Below, one piece after another: positions 15,305 through 22,767 of a stretch of DNA of 26,290 nucleotides. Position numbers and translations under genes: made by a program. The first letter of the stretch is position 1, and every line of letters begins with the position of its first letter. The notes below the pieces were generated by a model. That model searched no databases. It was not told the origin of the DNA and saw only the letters and a list, made by a program, of their open reading frames with translations. The stretch lies in the NCBI GenBank assembly GCA_016302065.1, contig JAEDOI010000014.1, forward strand, positions 1 through 26,290, in the 5' to 3' direction. Source of the stretch: Bacilli bacterium (GTDB lineage: Bacteria; Bacillota_I; Bacilli_A; RFN20; CAG-826).

Positions 15305-15841
15305 ATGAAAAAGTTATTAAAAAATGATTTTGTCATTTCTTTAGTAGTTATGGTGTTAATTGTAGTATCGTTTGCATCTATGTTTGCACCAGTTGCTACA
15401 GTTGGAAATGATTACATTTCTTTCTATCAAGCTTTACATTATGAATTAAATGATGCCATTCCAGTTTGTAAAGGCATTGTTAGTTTAATTGTATTTTCTA
15501 GTTTGTCGTTACTTGTTGTCATTGCTATTGTTGTCTTTAATAAGTTAAGTGAAGAACAAATAATTAAAGCATTTAAAAAGAAAAATGTATTTTATATTGT
15601 AAAATTTATTCTTTTAATTGCGCTTTCAATATTCCTATTCGTTTCAATTTTCCTTGCTTTCTTTGGCTATAGTGAATTTGTTTCAACAATTGGAACAAGT
15701 GGGATTATTAAAAATTGGTCAAAGAGAGAGTATGGTTTTGGATGCATTTTAGTTGGCGTTTCTAATGTCTTAGCTTTCTTACTTAGCGCATTTAATGCAT
15801 ATATAGCTAGACCAACTACTGATTTGCTCTATGGGGAATAA
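15305..15841 (+). CDS. Small four-helix membrane protein, FAP(V/I)A family
   Basis: A 178-residue integral membrane protein with hydrophobic segments at about 9-30, 57-80, 95-122 and 145-167. After the first helix comes MFAPVATVG, then YISFYQALHYE in the first outer loop. The 16852 product carries CFAPIAVKT and TISFFESLNYG at the same places, so the pair shares both motifs; the 1685 product shares the first. No named family is recognised. A polar loop of Lys/Glu separates helices 2 and 3. SD AAAGGA fixes the start. Its end overlaps the next gene by 11 bases. Confidence 0.8.
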   Translation: MKKLLKNDFVISLVVMVLIVVSFASMFAPVATVGNDYISFYQALHYELNDAIPVCKGIVSLIVFSSLSLLVVIAIVVFNKLSEEQIIKAFKKKNVFYIVKFILLIALSIFLFVSIFLAFFGYSEFVSTIGTSGIIKNWSKREYGFGCILVGVSNVLAFLLSAFNAYIARPTTDLLYGE

Positions 15842-16790
15842 TCAAGAAGAAAAAATAAAATTAAGAAATAAGATCATGACTGTTATAGGGATTATGTTCT
15901 CTATAATATTCATGTCTATTTTTTTATGTTGGGGTGGATTAAACATTGCTAAATTTATTGTTTATAATCAATTTTATAAGTTAAGTAGTGATGTAGCAAG
16001 TATTCCTGGAATTAAGGATGGTTTTATTGCAAGTGGAATAACATATCTAAATAATGACTCCTCTTATGCTCTTGTTGGTTCAATGAATAAAAATGATGAT
16101 AATAAGTTATATCTAGTTAATTCTAAAAATGAAATGGCTCGTTATAAATTATTATCAAATGGTAAAGAATTTAAAACTAATTCTACAATGGATATTGCTT
16201 ATGTAAATAATTATATTTACTTGGTTAATGAGAAGAGCGATTCTTCTTTAGATGATACATATGGAATTTATCGAATTAATTTAGATTCTCTTAACGAATC
16301 AAATGGAACAATTGATATTGGTACAAGAATTTCTACATCTATTAATAAATGCTCATTTCTTTTTGCTGATTCATCTTTTATTTATGTTGGTGAAACAAGT
16401 GAAACTAGTGGAAATATTGTAAAATATAGTGTTTTGGATACAACATTTGCTACTCCTTTAGAAATTTATAAGTTAAGTGCTAATGTTAAGGGTGCTTCAT
16501 TTATTAATGAAGATGAATTAGTTACCATATCGAATATTGATTTTAAAGATTCTTATATTGAGTTTTATAAGCTTAGTGAATGTGTTTTATCTTCTTCTTT
16601 AAGTGAAGGTGTAATTACTAAAGTATTGCCTACTCCATATAAAACAATTAAAGGACCTATGTTACTCAATGGTTTGGATTTGAATTCAACAAAAGATAAA
16701 GTTTTGATTATATCAACTAGTGGTTCTAGTAAATACATATTTGGCTCAATGTTCTTCTCAAATAAAATTAGGGAATTAACTATAAGTTAA
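15831..16790 (+). CDS. Membrane-anchored protein, possible beta-propeller
   Basis: A 319-residue protein with a basic N-terminus, one strong hydrophobic segment (about 17-40) and a large extracytoplasmic part. The outer part alternates short beta-type strands and turns: GITYLNNDSSYALVGS, KLYLVNSK, IAYVNNYIYLVNE, and near the end LNGLDLNSTKDKVLIIST. This recalls secreted propeller-like proteins with 'GIxY...xYLVTGY' and 'xIYVID' repeats; the assignment is tentative. The ATG has no good SD and lies inside the end of the preceding gene (11-base overlap), so it is probably translated by coupling. An alternative start at the M of MTVIG, 14 codons on, has no better SD. The pairing with a FAP(V/I)A protein suggests a joint membrane function. 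Confidence 0.68.
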   Translation: MGNNQEEKIKLRNKIMTVIGIMFSIIFMSIFLCWGGLNIAKFIVYNQFYKLSSDVASIPGIKDGFIASGITYLNNDSSYALVGSMNKNDDNKLYLVNSKNEMARYKLLSNGKEFKTNSTMDIAYVNNYIYLVNEKSDSSLDDTYGIYRINLDSLNESNGTIDIGTRISTSINKCSFLFADSSFIYVGETSETSGNIVKYSVLDTTFATPLEIYKLSANVKGASFINEDELVTISNIDFKDSYIEFYKLSECVLSSSLSEGVITKVLPTPYKTIKGPMLLNGLDLNSTKDKVLIISTSGSSKYIFGSMFFSNKIRELTIS

Positions 16791-16796
16791 TAAGTA

Positions 16797-16825
16797 TTGA
16801 AAAAAATCAGTTTTTATAGTATATT
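16797..16825 (+). promoter_or_regulatory. Promoter of the 16852 gene
   Basis: TTGAAA (16797-16802), a 17-base spacer and TATATT (16820-16825) make a good sigma-A promoter. Its short leader carries the SD AAAGGA at 16839-16844. Confidence 0.65.
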
Positions 16826-16851
16826 TAAGTTTTGTAAGAAAGGATATTTTT

Positions 16852-17346
16852 ATGAAAAAACATTTACCTTTGTATCTTGTAACATTATTATTTATTATCG
16901 CTGGAGTTGCTTTCTGTTTTGCTCCTATTGCTGTTAAAACAACTAGTGGAGAAACAATCAGTTTCTTTGAATCTCTTAATTATGGAAACTATGGAAGATT
17001 TACTGCTGGTAACATCGTAGCAATTTGCTTTATTGGAAGTGGATTACTTCTTCTTATTGTTTCATTAATTTTAACTCTTATTAAACCTGATTTATTAAGT
17101 GGATTAAAAGTTTTCCTTTTAATTACTGGTGCTTTACTTGTTATTACTGGTGGAGTTTTAGTTGGTTGTAGTTATATTTTATTCCATGAACATGGTCCAA
17201 AAGGTGTTGGTATTGAAGGAAGTGGAACTGATGGAAACACTCAATGGGGTGCAATTGTAAGTTCAATTATAACTATTCTTGGTGGAATTATGATGCTTCC
17301 AGTAGCTATTGTTTCAATTCCTAAAAAAGAAGTAAAACCTTATTAA
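16852..17346 (+). CDS. Small four-helix membrane protein, FAP(V/I)A family
   Basis: A 164-residue integral membrane protein with hydrophobic segments at about 5-27, 55-79, 84-108 and 127-153. CFAPIAVKT follows helix 1 and TISFFESLNYG fills the first outer loop, closely matching the motifs of the 15305 product. Helix 3 is Gly-rich, and a Gly-rich loop with several acidic residues (about 112-127) precedes helix 4. Function unknown. It has its own promoter and SD and a strong terminator after it, so it can be expressed alone or together with the two genes upstream, from which no terminator separates it. Confidence 0.8.
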   Translation: MKKHLPLYLVTLLFIIAGVAFCFAPIAVKTTSGETISFFESLNYGNYGRFTAGNIVAICFIGSGLLLLIVSLILTLIKPDLLSGLKVFLLITGALLVITGGVLVGCSYILFHEHGPKGVGIEGSGTDGNTQWGAIVSSIITILGGIMMLPVAIVSIPKKEVKPY

Positions 17347-17371
17347 TTTATTTATTAAATTTTAATATCTT

Positions 17372-17396
17372 GGCTATAGAAATATAGCCTTTTTTA
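17372..17396 (+). terminator. Terminator after the 16852 gene
   Basis: A 7-bp stem (17372-17378 with 17383-17389), loop GAAA, followed by T6. Confidence 0.85.
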
Positions 17397-17480
17397 TTAA
17401 TAATAAAAATATTTAATTTTATCTATCTTTAGTTTTTAGTGTTTTGCCTTTATTAATTGCTAGTACTTAAAATTTATAAG

Positions 17481-17505
17481 AAAAAAATGGAATATTATTC
17501 CATTT
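17481..17505 (-). terminator. udk: Terminator overlapping the stop codon of udk
   Basis: On the minus strand a 9-bp stem (17505-17497 with 17493-17485) is followed by a T run at 17484-17481. The upstream arm contains the last codons of the gene and the TAA stop lies across the arm and loop, which is unusual but economical. Confidence 0.65.
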
Positions 17506-18118
17506 CTCCATTGACTAAAGCTCTTAATACAGCAGCAAGAACTTCAATTGATTTATTATCATATCCATCATTATTTATTAACATATCAGCATAATAACTT
17601 GATGGTTCAATAATTTCTTCATACATTGGTTGAACAGTAGCGAAATATTGATTAATAATTGAATCTACACTACGACCTCTTTCTTTTTGGTCTCTATCCA
17701 TTCTTCGAAGTAATCTTCTTTCTCTAGAAGCATTAATAAATATTTTTAAATCTCCAATTGATCTAATATCTTTATTAACAAGAGCCATAATTCCTTCAAC
17801 AATTACAATCTTTTTAGGTTGTAATTCAACTGTTTTCTCGCTCCTATTATGGATGGTAAAATCATATATTGGTTTTAATATAGTTTTATCATTTTTTAAA
17901 TCTATTAATTGCTTTTTTATTAAAGGCCAATCAAATGCTTTTGGATGATCATAATTAACCTTAATTCTTTCTTCCATTGTAAGGGAAGTTAAATCCTTGT
18001 AGTAATCATCAATACTAAGATGTGCTACATTTTCTTCTCCAATGAGTTTTACAACTTCATTAATAACGTATGTTTTACCACTTGCGGTACCACCACCAAC
18101 TAAAATTATTTTTGCCAT
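17495..18118 (-). CDS. udk: Uridine kinase
   Basis: A 207-residue cytosolic P-loop kinase that phosphorylates uridine (and cytidine) in pyrimidine salvage. The Walker A loop is GGGTASGKT (8-16). SIDDYYKD (35-42) supplies the catalytic Asp. NYDHPKAFDW (54-63) and PIYDFTIHNR bind the nucleoside. IVEGIMALV is the Walker B-like strand, and RRLLRRMDRDQKERGRS is the arginine-rich lid. Full length. The ATG lies six bases after a TAATAT -10 with no SD, so it looks leaderless. It is divergent from clpB, with 136 bases between the start codons, and forms a single-gene unit. Confidence 0.95.
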   Translation of the reverse strand: MAKIILVGGGTASGKTYVINEVVKLIGEENVAHLSIDDYYKDLTSLTMEERIKVNYDHPKAFDWPLIKKQLIDLKNDKTILKPIYDFTIHNRSEKTVELQPKKIVIVEGIMALVNKDIRSIGDLKIFINASRERRLLRRMDRDQKERGRSVDSIINQYFATVQPMYEEIIEPSSYYADMLINNDGYDNKSIEVLAAVLRALVNGEME

Positions 18119-18124
18119 GCTTTT

Positions 18125-18133
18125 ATATTAACA
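18125..18133 (-). promoter_or_regulatory. Extended -10 promoter of udk, leaderless
   Basis: TGTTAATAT on the minus strand is an extended -10 ending six bases before the ATG. No SD and no clear -35 are visible. Confidence 0.6.
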
Positions 18134-18186
18134 CATATTAGTAAAGTTTGTGCTTTAATCTCATTAAAATTAAATTAAAAAATATT

Positions 18187-18213
18187 TTAGCACTCACACT
18201 TGCAGAGTGCTAA
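18187..18213. promoter_or_regulatory. CIRCE operator (HrcA binding site)
   Basis: TTAGCACTC, nine bases, GAGTGCTAA is a perfect match to the CIRCE consensus. A promoter overlaps it: TTGCAG (18200-18205) as -35, a 16-base spacer and an extended -10 TGATATAAT (18219-18227). HrcA bound here would block the -35, giving heat-inducible repression of clpB. Confidence 0.96.
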
Positions 18214-18254
18214 AATAATGATATAATATATTTACAGAATAGGAGGATTGAATT

Positions 18255-20357
18255 ATGGAAGGTTATGAAGATTATTCTAATGATAAGGATGTCTTATCTA
18301 AATTTGGTAGAAATATTACTACAGAGGTTAAAAATAATAAGATCGATCCTGTTATTGGAAGAGATGATGAAATAAGAAAAATTATAACTATTTTAGCTAG
18401 AAAAACGAAAAATAACGTTATTTTACTTGGAGAACCAGGTGTTGGTAAAACGGCAATTCTTGAAGGCTTAGCTCAAAGAATTGTTGCAAAAGACGTACCT
18501 TCAACTCTTCAAGATAAAGAAATTTTTGAACTTGATATGGGAGCTCTTGTGGCTGGTGCTAAATATCAAGGTGAATTCGAAGATCGTTTAAAAGCCGTTT
18601 TAAACAAGATTAAAGAAAGTAATCATAAAATCATATTGTTTATTGATGAAATTCATTTAATTGTTGGAGCGGGGAGAAATAGTGGAGCTCTTGATGCATC
18701 TAATATGCTTAAACCAATTTTAGCAAGAGGTGAGATTGATTGTATTGGTGCAACAACTTTAAAAGAATATCAACAATATATTGAAAAAGATAGAGCATTA
18801 GAGAGACGTTTTCAACCTGTTATGGTTAATGAACCAACAAAAGAAGATACTTTATCAATTCTTAGAGGATTAAAAGATAGGTTTGAAGCCCATCATGGTG
18901 TTCATATTACAGATAATGCTTTAGTTTCTGCAGTTAATTTATCAACTCGTTATATAACTAATAGATTTTTACCTGATAAAGCAATTGACTTAGTTGATGA
19001 AGCATGTGCTGAAACTCGTGTTGAAATCGAATCAATGCCTACTGAGCTTGATGAAGTAGAAAGAAAAATAAGACAATTAGAAATTGAAAGAATTTCTTTA
19101 AAACAAGAAGTAGATGATCAATCTAAATTAAGATTATCAAAACTTGAAGAAGATTTAGCTTCATTAAATAAAGAAAAAGAAGAATTAACTAATAAATGGA
19201 ATAAAGAAAAAGAAGATATTAAGGAAGCTAAAAATATTAAAGAGCAAATTGACTCCTTAAGTTTTAAATTAAATAATTATTTTGCTAACGGAAATTATCA
19301 AAAAGCTAGTGAAATCCAATATAAAGAGATTCCTGCTTTAAAAGAAAGGTTAGCTAAAATTGAAAGTGATGAAAATAATCATAAATTATTAAGTGATGTT
19401 ATTACTGAAGATAATATTGCTTCTATTGTTTCTAAAATGACTAATATTCCTGTTAGTAAAATTTCAAAAGGAGATAAGGAAAGAGTATTAAATTTAAAAG
19501 AAATACTAAGTAAACGAGTTATTGGACAAGATAATGCAATTACTTTGGTAAGTGATGCAATTTTAAGACAAAGAGCTGGAATTAATGATTCTCATCGTCC
19601 AATTGGAAGTTTTCTTTTCCTTGGTCCAACTGGTGTTGGTAAAACTGAAGTTGCAAAAGCTTTAGCCGAAGCTCTATTTGATAGCGAATCTCATATTATT
19701 AGAATTGATATGAGTGAATATATGGAAAAATATAGTGTTTCCCGTCTTATTGGAGCAGCTCCAGGCTATATTGGATATGAAGAAGGAGGGCAATTAACTG
19801 AACCAGTTAGACATAATCCTTACTCTATTGTTCTATTTGATGAAATTGAAAAAGCAAGTCCAGATGTCTTAAATTTACTTCTTCAAATTATGGATGATGG
19901 TAGACTTACTGATGCTCAAGGAAGACTTTGTGATTTTAAAAATACCGTTATTATTATGACTAGTAACATTGGTAGTGAAGAAATATTAAGTGGTAATTCT
20001 CAAAATATTGAAAAGATTCTACATCGTTCGTTTAAACCTGAATTTTTAAATAGAATTGATGAAATTGTATATTTTAATTATCTTGATAAAGATGTCCAGT
20101 TAAAGATTGTTGATAAGATGTTAAATGATCTTAAAGGTAGACTTGAAAATGAATATTATGTTGTAGATTTTACAGATTCATTAAAAGAATATATTTTAGA
20201 TCAAGCATATAATAAAGAATTTGGAGCTAGACCAATTAAAAGATACATTCAACATAATGTTGAAACAGTTCTTGCTAGAAAGATAATCGATGGCACTTTA
20301 AAACCTAAAAACAAATACACAGTAGACTATATAAATAACGAAATAGTTGTTAAATAA
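18255..20357 (+). CDS. clpB: ClpB disaggregase lacking the N-terminal domain
   Basis: A 700-residue AAA+ chaperone that threads proteins out of aggregates with DnaK. Full ClpB is about 860 residues; here the N-terminal Clp_N repeats are missing and the protein begins at AAA-1. AAA-1 has Walker A GEPGVGKT (59-66) and Walker B with Asp131-Glu132. The coiled-coil middle domain (about 255-375) identifies ClpB rather than ClpC. AAA-2 has Walker A GPTGVGKT (457-464) and Walker B Asp529-Glu530. I see no ClpP-binding loop. Mollicute ClpB proteins also lack the N-domain, as does the short ClpB isoform of other bacteria. Its SD AGGAGG, eight bases before ATG, is downstream of CIRCE, so the short form is the primary gene start and not a truncation. 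Confidence 0.95.
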   Translation: MEGYEDYSNDKDVLSKFGRNITTEVKNNKIDPVIGRDDEIRKIITILARKTKNNVILLGEPGVGKTAILEGLAQRIVAKDVPSTLQDKEIFELDMGALVAGAKYQGEFEDRLKAVLNKIKESNHKIILFIDEIHLIVGAGRNSGALDASNMLKPILARGEIDCIGATTLKEYQQYIEKDRALERRFQPVMVNEPTKEDTLSILRGLKDRFEAHHGVHITDNALVSAVNLSTRYITNRFLPDKAIDLVDEACAETRVEIESMPTELDEVERKIRQLEIERISLKQEVDDQSKLRLSKLEEDLASLNKEKEELTNKWNKEKEDIKEAKNIKEQIDSLSFKLNNYFANGNYQKASEIQYKEIPALKERLAKIESDENNHKLLSDVITEDNIASIVSKMTNIPVSKISKGDKERVLNLKEILSKRVIGQDNAITLVSDAILRQRAGINDSHRPIGSFLFLGPTGVGKTEVAKALAEALFDSESHIIRIDMSEYMEKYSVSRLIGAAPGYIGYEEGGQLTEPVRHNPYSIVLFDEIEKASPDVLNLLLQIMDDGRLTDAQGRLCDFKNTVIIMTSNIGSEEILSGNSQNIEKILHRSFKPEFLNRIDEIVYFNYLDKDVQLKIVDKMLNDLKGRLENEYYVVDFTDSLKEYILDQAYNKEFGARPIKRYIQHNVETVLARKIIDGTLKPKNKYTVDYINNEIVVK

Positions 20358-20372
20358 TATAGTAATTAACAA

Positions 20373-20402
20373 AAAAATGAATAGCTAGGCTATTCATTTT
20401 TT
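20373..20402. terminator. Bidirectional terminator after clpB and the hydrolase gene
   Basis: A 13-bp perfect stem (20373-20385 with 20389-20401) around a 3-base loop, with A and T runs on both sides, serves both convergent genes. Confidence 0.9.
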
Positions 20403-20422
20403 GTATTTTTAAATGTTAAATA

Positions 20423-22711
20423 TTAAAGTATTGCACTTCCACCAGTTACAATCCAACAAGCAAGGATTGCAATGATAAATGCTCCAACATATACATTGCC
20501 AGTTTTTCTATAAAGAATTGTAGCAATTAATGAAAAGATTATAACTTGAGGAACAAAAACTATTAATAATGACATGAATGGTCCGCCAAATGTAGGCGAG
20601 AATAAAAGATCAGCACCAGGTCCAAGTTGCATAAAGAATGGAATGTATTCAATTAATGTAATTAAGAGAACACCACCTGCCATTGAAAGAGCTACTCTCC
20701 AGAATGTGTTAATAAATCCTTTTGCTCCTTTCATAGAAGTGTATTTTGTTCTATTTCTTGCTAAAATTGCAGAGTTATTTAAAACATAGAATAAAATAAA
20801 CATTGGGAGATAAATTAAGAATTGTCCAAATCTTTCTAATGAGAATGTTCTAAAGAATGGCCAAATAAATCTAAAGTCAAGATTAAATGCTCTTTCAATA
20901 ATGGCTAAAATAATATACATTGGTATAATCATTAATAAAGCAAGAAGAGCGCTTTTACCAATTAAAACCCAATCGATTTGACAAACTTTATGTATTTTCT
21001 TTTTCTTTTTACTTTCTTTTTTATCTTCTTTAATTTCTACAATTTTTGTTGTAGACATCTCATTAGCTTCTGTTTCTTCATTTAATAAAGTTGAAGTATT
21101 TGTAGTAGAACTAATTGATCCATCTGTATTTACTTTTTCTTCAATTCTAGGTGCAAATCTTGATAATCCACTTTGAAGTAAATCGATTTCATATTCTTTA
21201 TTTTTTCTTCTATTTTTCCAGAATGGAACAAAAATAAATCCTAGCATAAAGATAATAAGAATAAGGTACCAAATGATGAAACCATTTCCAATTGTCATTC
21301 TAAAAACTGTTGTATCTGGAAGTGGGAATAATCCGTGTCCAAGTTGTGTGCAGAATGGATAGGTTATTCCTCCAAGTGCAATAGTAATTAAAGCACCTTT
21401 CCGCCATTTCCATCCTTTCTTTTCATAATTTGGATTTGGTTCAATTCCTTTGCCTAAATCTTTGAAGAATTTAATTTCTGTAAGGACAAAGCACATAGAA
21501 ATAACCATACCTAATGCAGCAAATAAGGAAAGTAATGTTAAAACTTCTTTCCACATATAAATAAGGTTAGTATTTGATAATTTAGTTTGAATAACTTTAT
21601 TATTTGATCCATCTACCATTGAATCAATAAACCAATCCATTGTGACTCCAACTGCATGTGTATCATGTGTTGCAAGTCTATGGTTTGTAACAAGATATTC
21701 ACATCTTCTTGCTGTTCCATTATTCATATTACCAAATGTTTTATTCCATTCGGCATTTTCAGTGGTAACGCCATTATTATTTGAACCTATTTCGTTGTTT
21801 AAAAATTCAACTCTTAATGGCGATTTAATCATGTCTTTAGTAACAGGAGTTTTTTCGTAATCTCTAAAGTAATTAAATTCATCATATTTTGCAGTTAACA
21901 ATAATACATTGCTAAATGTAATATCGCTATGTTCGCTGTAGGCATCTTTTGTGAATAATTCACCACATTGAAGAACTGTGCATTTAGGTTGAGGTATAGT
22001 TCCAACTCCTTCAATAGTTGCTCCACCTGAATAAGCAGCTGCAACACTCCAAGAAGCCCAAGTTCCCATTGAGTGGCCGGTGATTCCCATATAGTTTGCA
22101 TCAACATATGGAAGACTAGCTAAATATGCATAAGCAGCAACTCCACCCATTGAGGAATCTTTTATATAATTAGCTTCTGAATCAACACCGACATAATTTC
22201 CGTTTTCATCAAATACGCCACTTTTTGAATAAATATCATTAAAGAATGAAAGACAAGAGAAGTTCATCAATACTTTATATCTTTCTTGTCCACCAATTTC
22301 TAAAACATATTTACCATCTTCATTTTGTGTACCAAATGTAAAGTTGGTTTTATGATTAACATATCCTCTATTAATCATCGAAATTTCTGTAGAACCATGA
22401 CCATACTCATCAAGAGCTAAACAAACGAATCCCCTACGAGCAAGTTCAATAGCATAAGCAGAACTAGTTTCGTGATCATTTTGGTATCCGTGAAGTAATA
22501 AAACTGCAGGAGCTTTATTTGTTTCACTAACAGTTTTTGGCTTATACAGTTTATAAGTTAACGCTTTGTTTGTAGTTGAATCCTCAAAATGGCCCATTGA
22601 TACATTTACGTTTCCAAAGTCGTTTTGTACAGCATTAGCTATAGGCATTGCGACAAATATTGAAGCAAGAAAACAACCAAGGGCTATAAGAGGTTTGATT
22701 ATTTTTTTCAT
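20423..22711 (-). CDS. Secreted alpha/beta hydrolase fused to an eight-helix membrane domain
   Basis: A 762-residue protein. Residues 1-27 are a Sec signal ending ANA before Val28. Residues of about 40-370 form an alpha/beta hydrolase on the outer face: the oxyanion loop HGYQND (74-79), nucleophile Ser214 in GHSMG, a likely acid Asp277, and a late His (349 or 352). It resembles dienelactone-hydrolase/esterase-type enzymes; the substrate is unknown. From about 383 on come eight hydrophobic helices (about 383-411, 440-458, 473-496, 583-605, 630-648, 668-692, 712-735, 739-758). A long Ser/Thr-rich then Lys-rich segment (500-580) lies between helices 3 and 4, basic as expected for the inside. SD GGAG lies 11 bases before ATG. 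The membrane domain is not recognised. Confidence 0.83.
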   Translation of the reverse strand: MKKIIKPLIALGCFLASIFVAMPIANAVQNDFGNVNVSMGHFEDSTTNKALTYKLYKPKTVSETNKAPAVLLLHGYQNDHETSSAYAIELARRGFVCLALDEYGHGSTEISMINRGYVNHKTNFTFGTQNEDGKYVLEIGGQERYKVLMNFSCLSFFNDIYSKSGVFDENGNYVGVDSEANYIKDSSMGGVAAYAYLASLPYVDANYMGITGHSMGTWASWSVAAAYSGGATIEGVGTIPQPKCTVLQCGELFTKDAYSEHSDITFSNVLLLTAKYDEFNYFRDYEKTPVTKDMIKSPLRVEFLNNEIGSNNNGVTTENAEWNKTFGNMNNGTARRCEYLVTNHRLATHDTHAVGVTMDWFIDSMVDGSNNKVIQTKLSNTNLIYMWKEVLTLLSLFAALGMVISMCFVLTEIKFFKDLGKGIEPNPNYEKKGWKWRKGALITIALGGITYPFCTQLGHGLFPLPDTTVFRMTIGNGFIIWYLILIIFMLGFIFVPFWKNRRKNKEYEIDLLQSGLSRFAPRIEEKVNTDGSISSTTNTSTLLNEETEANEMSTTKIVEIKEDKKESKKKKKIHKVCQIDWVLIGKSALLALLMIIPMYIILAIIERAFNLDFRFIWPFFRTFSLERFGQFLIYLPMFILFYVLNNSAILARNRTKYTSMKGAKGFINTFWRVALSMAGGVLLITLIEYIPFFMQLGPGADLLFSPTFGGPFMSLLIVFVPQVIIFSLIATILYRKTGNVYVGAFIIAILACWIVTGGSAIL

Positions 22712-22752
22712 ATTTTATTAATCTCCTATGTATTAAATTCTATTAAAAAATT

Positions 22753-22761
22753 TGGTAAAAT
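22753..22761 (+). promoter_or_regulatory. Extended -10 promoter of glycerate kinase, leaderless
   Basis: TGGTAAAAT, with TAAAAT at 22756-22761, ends six bases before the ATG at 22768, and no SD is present. Only 56 bases separate this gene from the divergent hydrolase gene, so their promoters overlap. Confidence 0.65.
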
Positions 22762-22767
22762 TAAAGC

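Noticed and set aside
20574..21860. Plus-strand frames opposite the hydrolase gene (20574-20789 and 21642-21860)
   Set aside because: No SD or promoter, and they mirror the codons of a well-supported minus-strand gene.
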